Assembly (NCBI RefSeq): GCF_048544455.1
Contig: NC_133534.1
Span: 33,976,217 to 34,040,216 of the forward strand
Length of the DNA: 64,000 nucleotides
Origin: Silene latifolia
Taxonomy: Eukaryota; Streptophyta; Magnoliopsida; Caryophyllales; Caryophyllaceae
Reading direction: 5' to 3'
In this document: positions 50,651 to 62,644 of the stretch, piece after piece
Position numbering within the stretch: the first letter of the stretch is position 1
How the letters are laid out: each line of letters opens with the position of its first letter
Translations under genes and position numbers: made by a program
Notes under the pieces: generated by a model
Told to the model about the DNA's origin: nothing
Database searches by the model: none
Seen by the model: the letters and a program-made list of their open reading frames with translations, nothing else

Positions 50651-53600
50651 TGGTATCAGGTTATTGGTTTCGTTCCAAAACCTAATTCCGCTTCCGCTCT
50701 ATTTCATCGATCTCATTCTTTTTCTCGTTCAAAATGTCGAAACCTGAAGGAATTGTTTCTACCACTACCATTGATGCTCTGTCTCCCTTTATCTCGGGAG
50801 CCACGACATCCCTAGTCTTACCCTTACCGATATCAAACTCGGTCCAAATAACTATGAGGAATGGAGTCGCTCCATGAAGATGTCGCTCAAATCTCGCCGA
50901 AAGTTTGGTTTTTGCGACGGCTCTATTTCCAAACCTACTTATTCCGTGCTTCTCGAACAGTGGGAAGTAATTCATTGTACTATTATACAATGGATAATGC
51001 GCACCATTGATCCGTCTATTAAGAGCAGCATCTCGTATTTTAAGGACGCGCGTTTGTTGTGGGACGACTTGGCTGAAAGCTTTGCAACAGTCGATGGATC
51101 CAAAATTCATGCTCTTAAAGAGGATCTCCACAACTGCAAACAAGAAAAAGGTATGACTGTGACCTCTTATTTTGGCGCTTTAAAAGTACTTTGGGACGCT
51201 CTTGCCAATCATGAGCCTATTTCTGCCTGTACTTGCGGTCACTGTACCTGCGGTATTACTAAGAATGCTCTTGCCCGACAAGATTCGGAACGTTTGCATA
51301 AATTTCTCATGGGCCTTGATCGTTCCATTTATGGTAATCTACGGTCTCAGTTACTTTCTCTTGATACACTTCCGACTCTCAATCGCGCTTTCCAATTAAC
51401 AATTCAAGAAGAGCGATTGAAAGTCGGCGATCCCTCCGTTCTCGCCGAACCTCGGATGTTCTTTGCCTTGCGACGACGACCAGCAACTTCTGGTCCTTCT
51501 AATAATCCGCCTGATTGGCGTGCTCTTCGAGCCCTTGAGAAACAGGAACGTCGCAAATTAAAGTGCTCTCATTGCACCGGCCCTGGACATGAGGCTTCTT
51601 CTTGTTTTATTCGAACGCAAAAATTCCCCGATTGGTGGGGGGATCGTCCTCGCACTCTTGAAGAAGTGGCTGCTCGGGCTCGCTCTACCACCTGTGCGTT
51701 TGCCTCACGCCGCTTTCGGGTGAATGCCGCCCGGCCTTCTTCTTCCTCTGATGACCGTCTTTCTGGTATGTGTTCTGACTGGATTATCGATACAGGGGCT
51801 TCCCGTCATGTTACTGGTAATATCTCATGGCTCACTAATTCGCGCCCTATTCTAGCATGCCCAATAACCTTACCAAATGGACATACTGTCTCGGCTAATG
51901 TGGCTGGGACGGTCTGGTTTTCGGAGTTTATATTTCTCACTGATGTTCTATTTGTTCCAAATCTCACTTGCAATTTGTTATCTGTTTCGCAATTAATCGC
52001 TGCTACAAATTGTGTCTTCAGTTTTACTAATCACTCCTGTCATATTCAGGACCCTTCGCTGAGGACGAGGATTGGAGCCGGTGAGCTACGAGACGGTCTT
52101 TATTTCCTTCGTGTGATGGGACAGCCGACTGCTATCCATGCGGTGAGCGCAGCCGCCTCTTTTGATTTATGGCATAAGCGGTTAGGACACCCTTCGAATA
52201 AAGTGGTTCATTTGCTTCCACAAGTTAGCAAGTCTAGTACTGTTATCGATACTCCTTGTGATATTTGCCATCAGGCCAAATAACATCGTCACAGTTTTCA
52301 ATTAAGTCATAATAAGTCCGCGGATATTTTCTCTTTAATTCATTGTGATTTATGGGGTCCTTATCGAACTTCTTCTTCTTGCGGGGCTAGATATTTTTTG
52401 ACTATTGTTGACGGTTATTCCCGGGCTGTGTGGGTTTATCTCCTTTTCGATAAAACTGAGGTCACGACTACATTTATGAATTTTTTGGCTATGGTCGACA
52501 CTCAGTTCTCTAAACAGGTTAAAATGGTTCGTTCTGATAATGGAACTGAATTTAATGTCATGGCCGAATATTTTGTGAAGCATGACATCATTTTTCAAAC
52601 CTCTTGTGTGGGTACACCGCAGCAAAACGAGCGAGTTGAGCGTAAACACTGGCATCTATTAAATGTGGCTCGTGATTTATTATTTCAAGCTCATCTTCCC
52701 GTCTCTTTTTGGGGCGAAAGTGTGCTCACAGCTGCATATTTAATTAACCGCACACCCTCACTCCTTCTCCAAAATAAGACACCTTATGAGCTTTTATTTA
52801 ACACAATACCGTCTTATCAAAATATTCGGGTGTTTGGGTGCCTCTGTTTTGTGCATAATCAAAATACTAACGGAGATAAATTTGCAAAACGGAGTCGTAA
52901 ATGTATTTTTGTTGGCTATCCGTATAACAAGAAAGGGTGGAAAGTTTTCGATCCCGAAACCGGTAAAATATTCGTTTCTCGGGATGTATTCTTTTATGAG
53001 ACCTCTTTCCCTTTTATTGAACCCCTCTCTCGCTCGGATTCTCCTTCTACTCCCAACGATACTCCATTTGCAGACGAACCCATGGATTTTTCTTCTGCTC
53101 AAATATCCACGGGTGCTGATAATGACCCGAGTACTGCCCACACAGTCGAAATTCCAGGAACTGATGCAACTACCCTCGATAATACCCGGACTGCACATAC
53201 CGTGGGTACTGAGGATACCACGGGTACTGCAGCTCCTTCGTGTGAGGGCTCCACTACGGATACTCCTACTGACACGGGTCCCACTATGGATACTCCTAAT
53301 GAAACGGGTCCTGTCAATGAGGAAGAAGCAGTCATAATGACGTCCTTGGCCGCGGACATCGTATTAAAATTCCTAGCAGCCGTCTTCGTGATTTCCTCGT
53401 TGGTACAGCTGCTGATTCCATCACACCACCGTCCTCGCCCGATAGCTCATCGACATCTCCTTCCACTTCCTCAGGTACGCCATACTCCCTGGCCAACTAT
53501 ATTAATTGCAATAAATTTTCTCCTTCCCATCGCCATTTCCTTGCAGCGATTACGACTGGAGTTGAGCCGCCATCCTTTCGTATTGCGATTACGGACCCAA

Positions 53601-55105
53601 AATGGTGTGCTGCTATGCGTGATGAGATAAATGCTCTTGAAAATAATCACACATGGACTTCACAGACTTGCCAAGTGACAAAAAAGCGCTCGGGTGTCGA
53701 TGGGTGTATAAAATTAAATATAAATCCAATGGTGATATTGAGCGATATAAAGCTCGACTTGTTATTTTTGGGAATCATCAAATCGAAGGAATTGACTACG
53801 GCGAAACTTTCGCTCCAGTCGTGAAGATGGTCACAATCCGAGCCTTTCTTGCAGTTGCTGCCATTCGCAAATGGGAACTTCACCAAATGGACGTCCATAA
53901 TGCTTTTCTCCGTGGCGACCTCACTGAAGAAGTTTATATGTGTCTGCCTCCGGGTTTTAGCAAAGGCCATGAAGTAAAGGTATGCAAATTGCGAAAGTCT
54001 TTATATGGACTTCGTCAAGCACCACGCTGTTGGTTCGCTAAGCTAGGCTCCGCCCTGCGTCAATACGGGTTTGTGCAATCCTATTCCGATTATTCCTTGT
54101 TCAGCTATGTTAAGGCTGAAATTTGTATTCATGTCTTGGTTTATGTGGACGATCTCGTTATAGCCGATAATAATTCCAAGGCCATTACTTCCTTTAAAGA
54201 ATATCTGAATAAATGCTTCCACATGAAAGATTTGGGTCCGTTGAAGTATTTTCTGGGCATTGAAGTAGCTCGTAATTCCGAGGGAATTTGCCTCAATCAG
54301 CGCAAGTACGCACTTGACATTATTTCGGAAGCTGGGTTACTCGGGGCTAAGCCAATTGCTACTCCTTTAGAGCAACACCATCAACTCGGCCTTGCCAAAG
54401 GAGAGCTACTTTCAGACGCCGAGCCCTATCGCCGGCTTGTGGGTCGCCTTGTCTACCTTGCTGTCACACGTCCCGACCTCACTTATGCGGTTCACTGTTT
54501 GTCTCAATTCTTACACCAACCACGAAAGGAGCACATGGATGCCGCTCTTCGTGTGGTTCGCTACTTAAAAGGTAAACCGGGTCAGGGGATTCTGCTCAAA
54601 GCCGAGAACTCTTTCACTGTGACCGGGTGGTGTGACTCGGATTATTCCGGGTGTCCTTTGACACGAAGATCCGTATCCGGTTGGCTAGTTTTCCTTGGCA
54701 ATTCCCCCATTTCTTGGAAAACCAAGAAACAGCACACGGTCTCTTTATCCTCATCAGAAGCGGAGTATCGATCCATGGCCAATGTCCTTTGTGAGCTAAA
54801 ATGGCTCGTCGGTCTCCTTTCCATCTTGGGCATTTCGGTCCCGTGTCCTATGAAGATTTTCTGCGACAATCAGTCAGCCTTGCAACTCGCTCATAATCCT
54901 GTTTTTCACGAGCGCACTAAGCATATTGAGGTGGATTGTCACTTTATTCGGGACGCTATCACTGATGGTCTCGTCACTGCTACTCATGTCGATACTCGCT
55001 CTCAACTTGCTGATATTTTCACAAAATCCCTTGGCTCCGCTCAGTTTTCCTCTCTTCTTAGCAAACTTGGCGTCCTCGATTTGCACGCTCCAGTTTGAGG
55101 GATGG

Positions 55106-55319
55106 TATTAGGGCCGAATTAGGCCACGCAATATTCGTATCATATTGCCTTGATTTTATGTGATATGATACGGATATTGTTACGATATTGTTTCGATATT
55201 TTAGGGGTTTGTTTCCCTTTTATTAGGATCGATATTCTCTTGTAATCCTATATAAGGAGTTTTATATCATTGAATACACACAACATTAAAACGTAAAACA
55301 ACCCTTGTTCTCTTTAACA
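55106..55319 (+). repeat. 3' LTR of the young Copia element
   Basis: 214 bp, near identical to the 5' LTR. Confidence 0.9.
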
Positions 55320-55388
55320 CATAGGTAAACATAAGTATTCAAGTCAAATCGGATTGATTGGGGTATTTCAGGCTCAGATAGATAGTCA

Positions 55389-55961
55389 TAGGGATGTCAG
55401 CGGGGCGAGTACAAGTGGATATCGCCCTGCACCCGCCTCAGTTGGGGCGGGAATGGGTAGAGCTTTGGCGGGTGGTGAGGCGGGTGCGGGTACGAAAATT
55501 GTACCCGCCATGGGTCATGGGACGGGGATGGATTTCACATCTTACCCACCTAATACCCGCCTACCCGCCAATCATTAAAACAATTAGCAGGATTATAATA
55601 ATTTTATAAATCCTATTTAGTTATAGTAAGATATACTGATAATAATAGATATTTTATAAAGTTTTTTACTAATTTATTTGGTAAAAAATTAAAATTATAA
55701 AGGTAAATTCAAAAAAATGGAAATTAATAATGATTAAACCAACTTTTATAAAAAAATTTATCGAATAAAATTATGGTGTAGCGAGTTAATAGTTAGGCGG
55801 GGCGGGTACGGTTTTATATTTTTACCCGTTGGGGCGGGGATGGTTTTGGAAATTTTTACCCGCCACGGGTGGTGGGGCGGGGATGGGTACGAATTTTTCT
55901 TGATGGGTACGGATACGGGGGAGCCTATATCCACCACGGCCCCGCCCCAATAACATGCCTA
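55389..55961. mobile_element. hAT-like MITE rich in GGGGCGGGTACGGG phrases
   Basis: The left end reads tagggatgtcagcggggcga and the reverse complement of the right end reads taggcatgttattggggcgg; both continue into a matching gtggatat. The two GC-rich arms (acccgcc and ggcgggta phrases) flank an AT-rich centre. No coding capacity. Flanking agatagata occurs on both sides and may be part of a target duplication, but the exact border is unclear. Confidence 0.65.
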
Positions 55962-57130
55962 TAGATAGATAACAATTATGACATAAAAAGCGGAATGATG
56001 ATTGATAAGGGAGTAACATAGAGGTTGTCTCATCTACTTTAATGAGATAACAATTTTGCTTGTTTTAAACCTAACCAATTGATCTTGCGTAAGACCTCTC
56101 ACAACCTTCTTTTATTCCCACCTCTATTTTAATTGGGTATAAGAGTCGTCTTAAGTTAAGACATGTCTTAACCAAGAATTGTGAAGACGAATATGCCGTA
56201 TTAAAGAAACTAACTAAAAGATTATATAATCCTATTATAAATTTAGACCCGACAAAGCGATCAGGTACAAATAATTCCAGATTGGGGTAATTTATGTTTG
56301 TAAGAATTTTCGTCATATAGATGTATTGTTATTAATTTATTTAGGGACAACGAGCAGTATGTGACGATAAAAATTCAACTTAGATCAAATGGATTCAGGT
56401 CTATTTAGATTGGGGGTTAAATTTGTTATCTGTTATTCGGTTGTAGCTCGGATATTGGTCATATTATTTGGGTCGGGTTGTCTAATTATGAGCACTTTTG
56501 TCTAAATTAAAAACCATTTTTTTTCGCTAATAGAGTTATGTTTGGATACGTTTTACAATTATACAAATGCACAACCGCCTTATCCAAAACCAAACTTTAC
56601 CCATTTTAGAAAACGGTGAGATCCATGCTTTTTTAGAAAACCGCCTTACCCAAAACCAAACTTTACCCATTTTACAATAGACTATCTAAAAACCAATTAC
56701 ATATTTCGTTCCAGGATTATGAGAATTTGGTCTTGGGGAAGGATCTCTGCTTTTTTCATCTAGGATCATCGTCTTTCTTGAGGGTCCGTCCCCTCACCTC
56801 AAAAACTATCTAGACGGGAATTCCCCATGAAGAATCTTCAAGGACAGTAGAAGTTCCCTTTCCTGCTCCTTTAGCTAAGTAGCATGATTTGCTTTCATCA
56901 ACCTTTCTGGAGAATACCAAGCAGTTTCAGAAAGAAGGTATCATCCAAATTGAAAAGAAGAAGGGGGCTGATTTATATCGACGACGTTTTAGTAAATATC
57001 GACGACGTTTTTCATAAAAAAGACGATGAATGCCCTTTTGACTTTATCTCTCTAAAAAAAATTCTCTCAAATTCAACTAAATAAAAAACAAAAAACAACA
57101 ACAACAACAACAACAACAACAATTAACAAT
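55962..57130. other. Intergenic stretch before the MULE pseudogene
   Basis: About 56570-56680 holds an imperfect direct repeat of ccaaaaccaaactttaccca. Near 56975-57012 the phrase atatcgacgacgttttt occurs twice and could belong to the MULE terminal region. A (CAA)n run ends just before the transposase start at 57131. No other gene is seen. Confidence 0.5.
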
Positions 57131-60100
57131 ATGTCGGATCTCGATTCAACGGTATGTAAACAACTTAATCATTTGCTTAATTTTTCAATTTTTTTTTGCG
57201 CATCGTTCATTCTATTCGATAGTTGAATTAATTGACGTATTAACTTAATAGTAGCGAATGTTAGAATTTGTTGCGTAATCTGAAAAATGTCCCCCGAAAG
57301 TTGAACCATGGCCAAAGTTGGAAACCAACGTTCAGACCACGGTCCAAACGTTGGAAACCAACGTTTGCCACGGACCAAACATTGATTTCCAACGTTTGGC
57401 CATGGTCCAACATTGGATTTCAACGTTTGGCCATGGTCCAACGTTGGAATTCAATGTTTGGCCGTGGTCAAACGTTGGAATTCAATGTTTGGCCGTGGTC
57501 AAACGTTGGATTTCGTTGTTTGGCCGTGGTCAAATGTTGATTTTCATTGTTTGGCCGCGGATTAAAGTTGTATTGCGTTGTTCGTCCGCGGTTGATCGAT
57601 GGAAAGTAATGTTTTGCCGCGGTCGTTTATTGAGTCTCGTTGGAATTCAATGTTTTAGGCATGAATTACTCGTTTTTACATGTTTTTCTTTCGTTTTACG
57701 CAACTTATGTTGTTTATTAATCCTTTTTATTGTCTTACTATAGTCCTTATTGCTTGTAAGGGAATCGTGGGAGGATTTTGGCGAGAATCCAATTGATTAC
57801 AACCCGTTGTTCGAGACTACTATAGATTTCGAAACGCGTGACGATGCTTTCAATTGGGCTCAGAAAATCGCATTCGAGAATGGGTTTGCTTTGGTTAAAG
57901 CAAATAACGGAGCTAAAAATAGGAAAAAGAACGGGTTGTTGGCAAGTTATTTTCGATGTAAAAGACATGGTAAACCAAAAGAAACGGACGATCTTGAAAA
58001 GCCAAGGAGGTCGCAGAAGTGTTCATGCAAGTTTCGTATTCGTGCCGTTCAAAATTTCGTGTCTAAAAATGATAAAGAGACGGTGGTGTGGAACATTCTA
58101 ACCTCCGAGGGTGGTGGACTACACAACCACAACGTAGCCGTTTATAAGGACGGGGATCGGCACTTTGCGGGATTGGACGCGGAAGAGAAGGCATATGTTA
58201 GGCAACAAACATTGGCCGGGGTTCAACCGAGGGATATTAAAAATGGTCTTCATTTGAGATCCCCCGATAAACCTCAACCGTCAAGCACCCAACTGTATAA
58301 TGAAACAAGGAAAATTAAGAAAGAAGAAATGGGTGAAAGAAACACCGCTCAGCAAATGTTGGCTCTAGCGGTGGCAAATAAATACGTCCACTTCTACGAG
58401 ATTTCTTCCGAGGAGTCAAAAGAGTTGACTCACATTTTCATGGCTCATCCTGAAGGGATTAAGTTGTTCCGGGCTTATCCTTATGTGGTCCTCCTGGATT
58501 CGACTTATAAAACCAACATTTACCAGAATCCACTCATTGAGATGGTTGGTGTGACACCCACGGGATCGTCCTTCTTAATTGCATGTGCGATGATTCCTAA
58601 GGAGAATGACGTGAATTACCGGTGGTGTTGAGAAAGTTAGCTGCGATTTTAGATGCCACCGGAGTTGCGTCCCCCTATTTGTATTTGTCACCGACCGGGA
58701 AATGGGTTTGATCGGCGCTCTTGAGCAAGTATTTCCCAGCCGAGCATTTGTTGTGTAGATGGCATGTGAACAAAGCCGTCAATGCAAAAGCCTTGACAAC
58801 ATACCAAACTGAAAGTATGAGGAAATTTGTCATCTCAAATGATGAATCCGGTTGGTTTAAGGTGATCAATTCAACCACCGAGGAATCGTTTCGGCGTGCG
58901 TGGCGGTGTTTCCAACGTAAGTGGCCCAAAATGGTGGATTATGTACGGATGACTTGGGGTCCACACGCAGGGAAGTTCGTTTTATGCTATACAAACGAGG
59001 TCTTACATTTTGGTAACACGGCAACTTCCCGTGTTGAGTCAGCACATTCTCTATTGAAGGCTTGGTTGAAGTCAAAGCATCTCACACTTGACTCCATGTG
59101 GTCCCGTATCCACGGCATGCTTGAAAGTCAACACTCGAAGATTAAGAAAGAACTCGAAGATGAAATGAGTAAACCTAGGAGAACATCTCGTACTTTCTCC
59201 TTATTGCAAGGAAACGTGTCTACTAAGGCCATAGAGTTAATGGAGAAAGAACTTACTAGAGGCCTTGGTTTGGGTATCGGATTGCATGATCGATGCCGAC
59301 ACGTGATGCGAACGACTCATGGATTACCTTTGAGCATGCAGAAAGGAAGTTCGGGACACCAAGTACTCACTGTTCAACAAATGCAGAGGTTCAACAAAGA
59401 ATTGGTGATTTCGAATCAGGAACTCCCGGTGCTCCTTTGGGAATGAACTTTACCATTGGCTTTATATCAACATGGGTCAAACGGTGGGGTATACCTGAGG
59501 TTTTGTGGGGCCACTTCGATGGTTGGGTGGATGTTGGAGATGACGGTCATTGTGGATTCCGGGTAATATCGCACGCCAAATGGCCGAGGCCGAGAGACAG
59601 ATTATATAGTTATGCGGGAATGGTGTTCGAGGGAGATGAGGTCCGACTCTATCTACGCAGAGTTATATGGAGGTTTTCTATCACCACTCAGCGGTATGTC
59701 GGGGTTAGATTTAGCGATTCGACGAGTTGAGTTTTTCAGCAGATTGGTTGTGGGCGGGACCATTGGATGTGTAGCGACGATTTGCTAGTTTTTGCAACGA
59801 TGTTCAATCGGACGATATGTGTGATTGGTCATACATCTGCGAGACGGGAAGAATGTTTGGGAAGGAAGTTGCAAAACTATCATGCCATTGAAGACCCGAG
59901 TTGAAGGCCGACTACCGTGTGGTATTTTGTGGTTTGTCCTACATCATAGCCATTGGATGCGGTTGCATTCTAGCAGCCCCCTTGAGAGTCTCCCTATGCC
60001 GCCACTTGATCCCGCTTGGTTGACCTTCCGAGATCCCAGTGTCGTTCACCTAGAGACTTTGTACCAACATAACATTGAGATTTGGCAAGCGTTCATGTTA

Positions 60101-60178
60101 GAAACTCCGAGAACACGTCGTAGAAGTCAGGTGTCTGATAGTGCGACAGTTATCTCAGTTAGTAGTTGTTCGCATTGA
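57131..60178 (+). pseudogene. Mutator-like (FAR1-type) transposase with C-terminal OTU protease domain, pseudogene
   Basis: A tiny first exon MSDLDST (57131-57151) ends at a GT donor; exon 2 begins at 57744 after TAG and opens with SLLLVRESWEDFGENP. The FAR1/WRKY-GCM1 zinc finger is visible: FRCKRHG, KCSCKFRI, LHNHNV. The MULE catalytic core follows: VVLLDSTYKTN near 58480 (first Asp), VTDREMGLIGAL near 58690 (second Asp) and SRVESAHS near 59030 (Glu). Downstream, WVDVGDDGHCGFRVIS near 59525 is the OTU Asp/Cys motif, HWMCSDDLLVFATMFNRTIC near 59770 fits the OTU core, and LHHSHWMRLHS near 59940 fits the catalytic His strand. The frame shifts near 58620, 58685, 58755, 59430 and several times in the OTU part, so no intact protein remains. 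MULEs carrying captured ULP1 proteases are well known; an OTU domain is less familiar. The Retand-like element cuts the right end at 60409. Confidence 0.85.
57300..57650. repeat. 31-bp tandem repeat in the MULE intron
   Basis: About ten units of the form cgtggtcaaacgttggaatt followed by caatgtttggc. Units closer to the left carry ccaacgtttggccatggtcc variants. The array fills much of the 592-bp intron between the two exons. Confidence 0.85.
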
Positions 60179-60183
60179 AAAAA

Positions 60184-60408
60184 CTATTATAATTCAAATA
60201 TTACCGTTATAATTCAAAATAACCGTTATAATTCAAATGTTACCGTTATAATTCAAAAATAGCCGTTATAATTCAAATGTTACCGTTATAATTCAAATGT
60301 TACCGTTATAATTCAAAATAACCGTTATAATTCAAATGTTACCGTTATAATTCAAAAATAGCCGTTATAATTCAAATGTTACCGTTATAATTCAAATGTT
60401 ACCGTTAT
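60184..60408. repeat. 20-bp tandem repeat accgttataattcaaatgtt at the MULE 3' side
   Basis: About eleven units alternate between accgttataattcaaatgtt and shorter ones ending caaaata or caaaaatag. The array begins right after the transposase-OTU region and is cut at 60408/60409 by the Retand-like LTR. Confidence 0.9.
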
Positions 60409-61020
60409 TGATGGGGCATATTCTGCACCGCTGACCAAGTCAACACACTGAGCAAGGTCAAAGATATCCACAGCAAGTCAACGACTTAGATAGCCTAGCC
60501 GATGCATCCCATCGGCCTGCCACCTGGGTCTCGGCGTGACAACCCGCCGCCAGTAGGGACACACATCCGCGTACTCATATCCAAGACCCCTCGGCGGCGA
60601 GTCAACATTGTCCGCCGGCCTGCCATAGGTCCCTTAGCCGAGGGGTAGATCAGTCTTTCCACCTGCTAGCCACTTGGCCACTTGGCCACTACGTGACAAA
60701 AGGTGAAAGTCTATAAATACTCCTCAACCTTCATTGAGGAAAGTATCTCAGAATTATAACCTAAATACACTATTCATCTGGTAATATCTCCCTTATCTCT
60801 CTACAATATATACATAGCCAAGTTACACAGCTTGATCCTTGAAGTTTACTGACTTGAGCGTCGGAGTGAGTACGCTTGGCACACAGCCAAGCCCTCAGTT
60901 CGTTCATTGTTGCAGGGAAGGCCGCGAGGGACGATAGGAGCAAGAAGGATTCAGCTCAAGGCATTATTCTACAAGCCACGGGTGGTAACTAATCACTGCT
61001 CTGGAATTACACCCGGAACA
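60409..61020 (+). repeat. 5' LTR of the right Retand-like element
   Basis: About 612 bp, from tgatggggcatattctgcac to acacccggaaca. It is nearly the same as 5128-5724 apart from small indels and substitutions, with the shared TATA-like gtctataaatactcc near 60708. Confidence 0.92.
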
Positions 61021-61040
61021 ATTGGCGCCGTCTGTGGGGA
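61021..61040 (+). other. tRNA primer-binding site of the right Retand-like element
   Basis: The string attggcgccgtctgtgggga directly follows the LTR. TTGGCGCCGTCTGTGGG-type sites are usual for Tat/Ogre-lineage elements. Confidence 0.8.
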
Positions 61041-61127
61041 CAGCGACACTAGAAGCTAGTCACATTCATTCCCAAAACAAAAAAAAAAAAAAAACAAAAA
61101 CACAAACCCACCCAAAAAGCTAAGAAA

Positions 61128-62640
61128 ATGTCGAAACAGCAAGAGGTGTTCGTAACCGACGAGCCCCTCCACCCAGATGATACCTTCAACAATTCTGGAG
61201 TCGAGCAGCCCTCCACCGGGGGAGTAATCCAACCGGAGTTCGGGATGCCGATAGTGCCAGATACGCCGCTGCCAGCCAACCAGGTCACCATCATGGGACA
61301 TGTGGTTGACATAGCAAAACTGAAAATGGTCCTGGACCTAATTAGCAATGCGTCTGCTCACACTGTCACACCGACAAGAGCGGCGGAAACCACCCAGGAG
61401 ACCAGGGCCCAAAACGTGACTCCGAGAAATCTGAACGGAGCACTAGGAGAAGTTGACCCAGTCAAGACGCCGGGGGAGCCCAAAGTGGGCGCGGTAGACC
61501 TAAGTCCTTCCCGCACTCGCGGAAGGACAGCGTCCCCGCCACACGAACGAGGCATACCCCAAAGGAGCCAGAGGAGTCCGACTCAGCAGAGTTGGAGAAG
61601 GAGTCATAGTCGAAGAAGGAGCCCCTCCCGCTACGAGGGGAGGAGCCAGGATAGGGATGCGAGGAGCCGATCGCCACGTGTCATTCAACGCGTGGTCAGG
61701 CAACCCCTCAACGCCTACGTCCTAGAAGTCCCGGTGCCAAACAAGCTAAAATTGCCACCCCTATCATACAAGGGGGATAGCGATCCAGCCGACCACGCTG
61801 AGGCTTTCGAGTCTTACATGTCGGTATGGGAGCAGCCCGACGAGGTCTGGTGCCGAATTTTCCCAACAACTCTGCATGGAATGGCTCAGAGCTGGTACAA
61901 AGGGCTTCCCGACGGCTCGGTGTACTACTTCGCCGACCTAAGGAACGCCTTTCTAGCCCAGTACTCTTGCAATAAGAGAAGGGTCGTGGAGACGTCGGAC
62001 CTCCTAACTATCAAACAGGAGGGAGACGAGTCTCTGCGGAACTATGTGAAAAGGTTCGACGGAAAGGTCCAGCAAATTCGAGAAATCAATCCCGAACTGG
62101 CGGCCTTCGCACTAATGAAAGGCCTCCCGAAGGGAGATTTAAAAAATGAGCTCATCAAGTGCGGAGGCCTAGATTTGGACGCCGCCAGAAAATTGGCCGA
62201 CCAAGCCATCAAGGTAGAAGACTACCACAAGACCTGGGTAGGCCCCAACGAGGCTGAGCAATCAGAAAGGAAGAACCGCCGGGAGGTTAACCCGAATGAA
62301 AAACGCCGTGACAACAACGGGTCACGGTCGGACGAAAGACGCCGTGAGAGTAACAGGCCACGGCCAGAAAAGTCTGCCAGAAAACAAAGCTCGGCGGATG
62401 CGGAGGAGCGGGGACGTACTACAAAAACGGTACGATGATCACACCCCCTAGTCGTGTCGGCGCCGAGGTCTTCGCTTTGAGCAAGAACGAGGGCCGAAAT
62501 GGGAAAGACCCCCTAGGCCGAGGAGTGACGGTGACACGAGCCAGGACTGTAAGTACCACGGCCACACCGGACACTTAACCAACGATTGCCGACACCTGAA
62601 GGATGCCATTGAAGAGCTAATCCGGACGGGAAGCCTCGGC
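61128..62640 (+). pseudogene. gag of the Retand-like element with zinc knuckle
   Basis: The open stretch from 61128 holds an Arg/Ser-rich segment (SQRSPTQQSWRRSHSRRRSP) and the retrotransposon gag core (AEAFESYMSVW, AQSWYKGLPDGSVYYFADL, NYVKRFDGKVQQI). A knuckle-like CKYHGHTGHLTNDC lies near 62550. The phrase SAHTVTPTRAAE (about 61350-61385) corresponds to the DNA motif found in the tandem repeat of the left element. Fossil. Confidence 0.85.
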
Positions 62641-62644
62641 AAGT

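Larger units (their letters stand above)
50436..55319 (+). mobile_element. Young Ty1/Copia LTR retrotransposon fossil
   Basis: The element has 5' LTR 50436-50650 and 3' LTR 55106-55319, flanked by a perfect 5-bp duplication CATAG (50431-50435 and 55320-55324). A primer-binding site tggtatcaggtt follows the 5' LTR, and a purine tract (gagggatgg) precedes the 3' LTR. Parts in order: gag (about 50870-51610, zinc knuckle CSHCTGPGHEASSC), protease (DTGASRHVTG near 51790), integrase (LWHKRLGHPS near 52170, then core with DGYSRAVWVYLL and PQQNERVERKH), reverse transcriptase (YVDDLVIA near 54145) and RNase H (CDNQSALQLAHNP near 54865). The order with integrase before RT is Copia. The LTRs differ at only about 2-3 percent of positions, so the insertion is roughly around one million years old at usual plant rates. 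It is broken in about three or four places. Confidence 0.93.

Noticed and set aside
56720-56960. Possible captured gene fragment before the MULE (less AT-rich than its surroundings)
   Set aside because: Base composition hints at former coding sequence, but no frame or family could be recognised.
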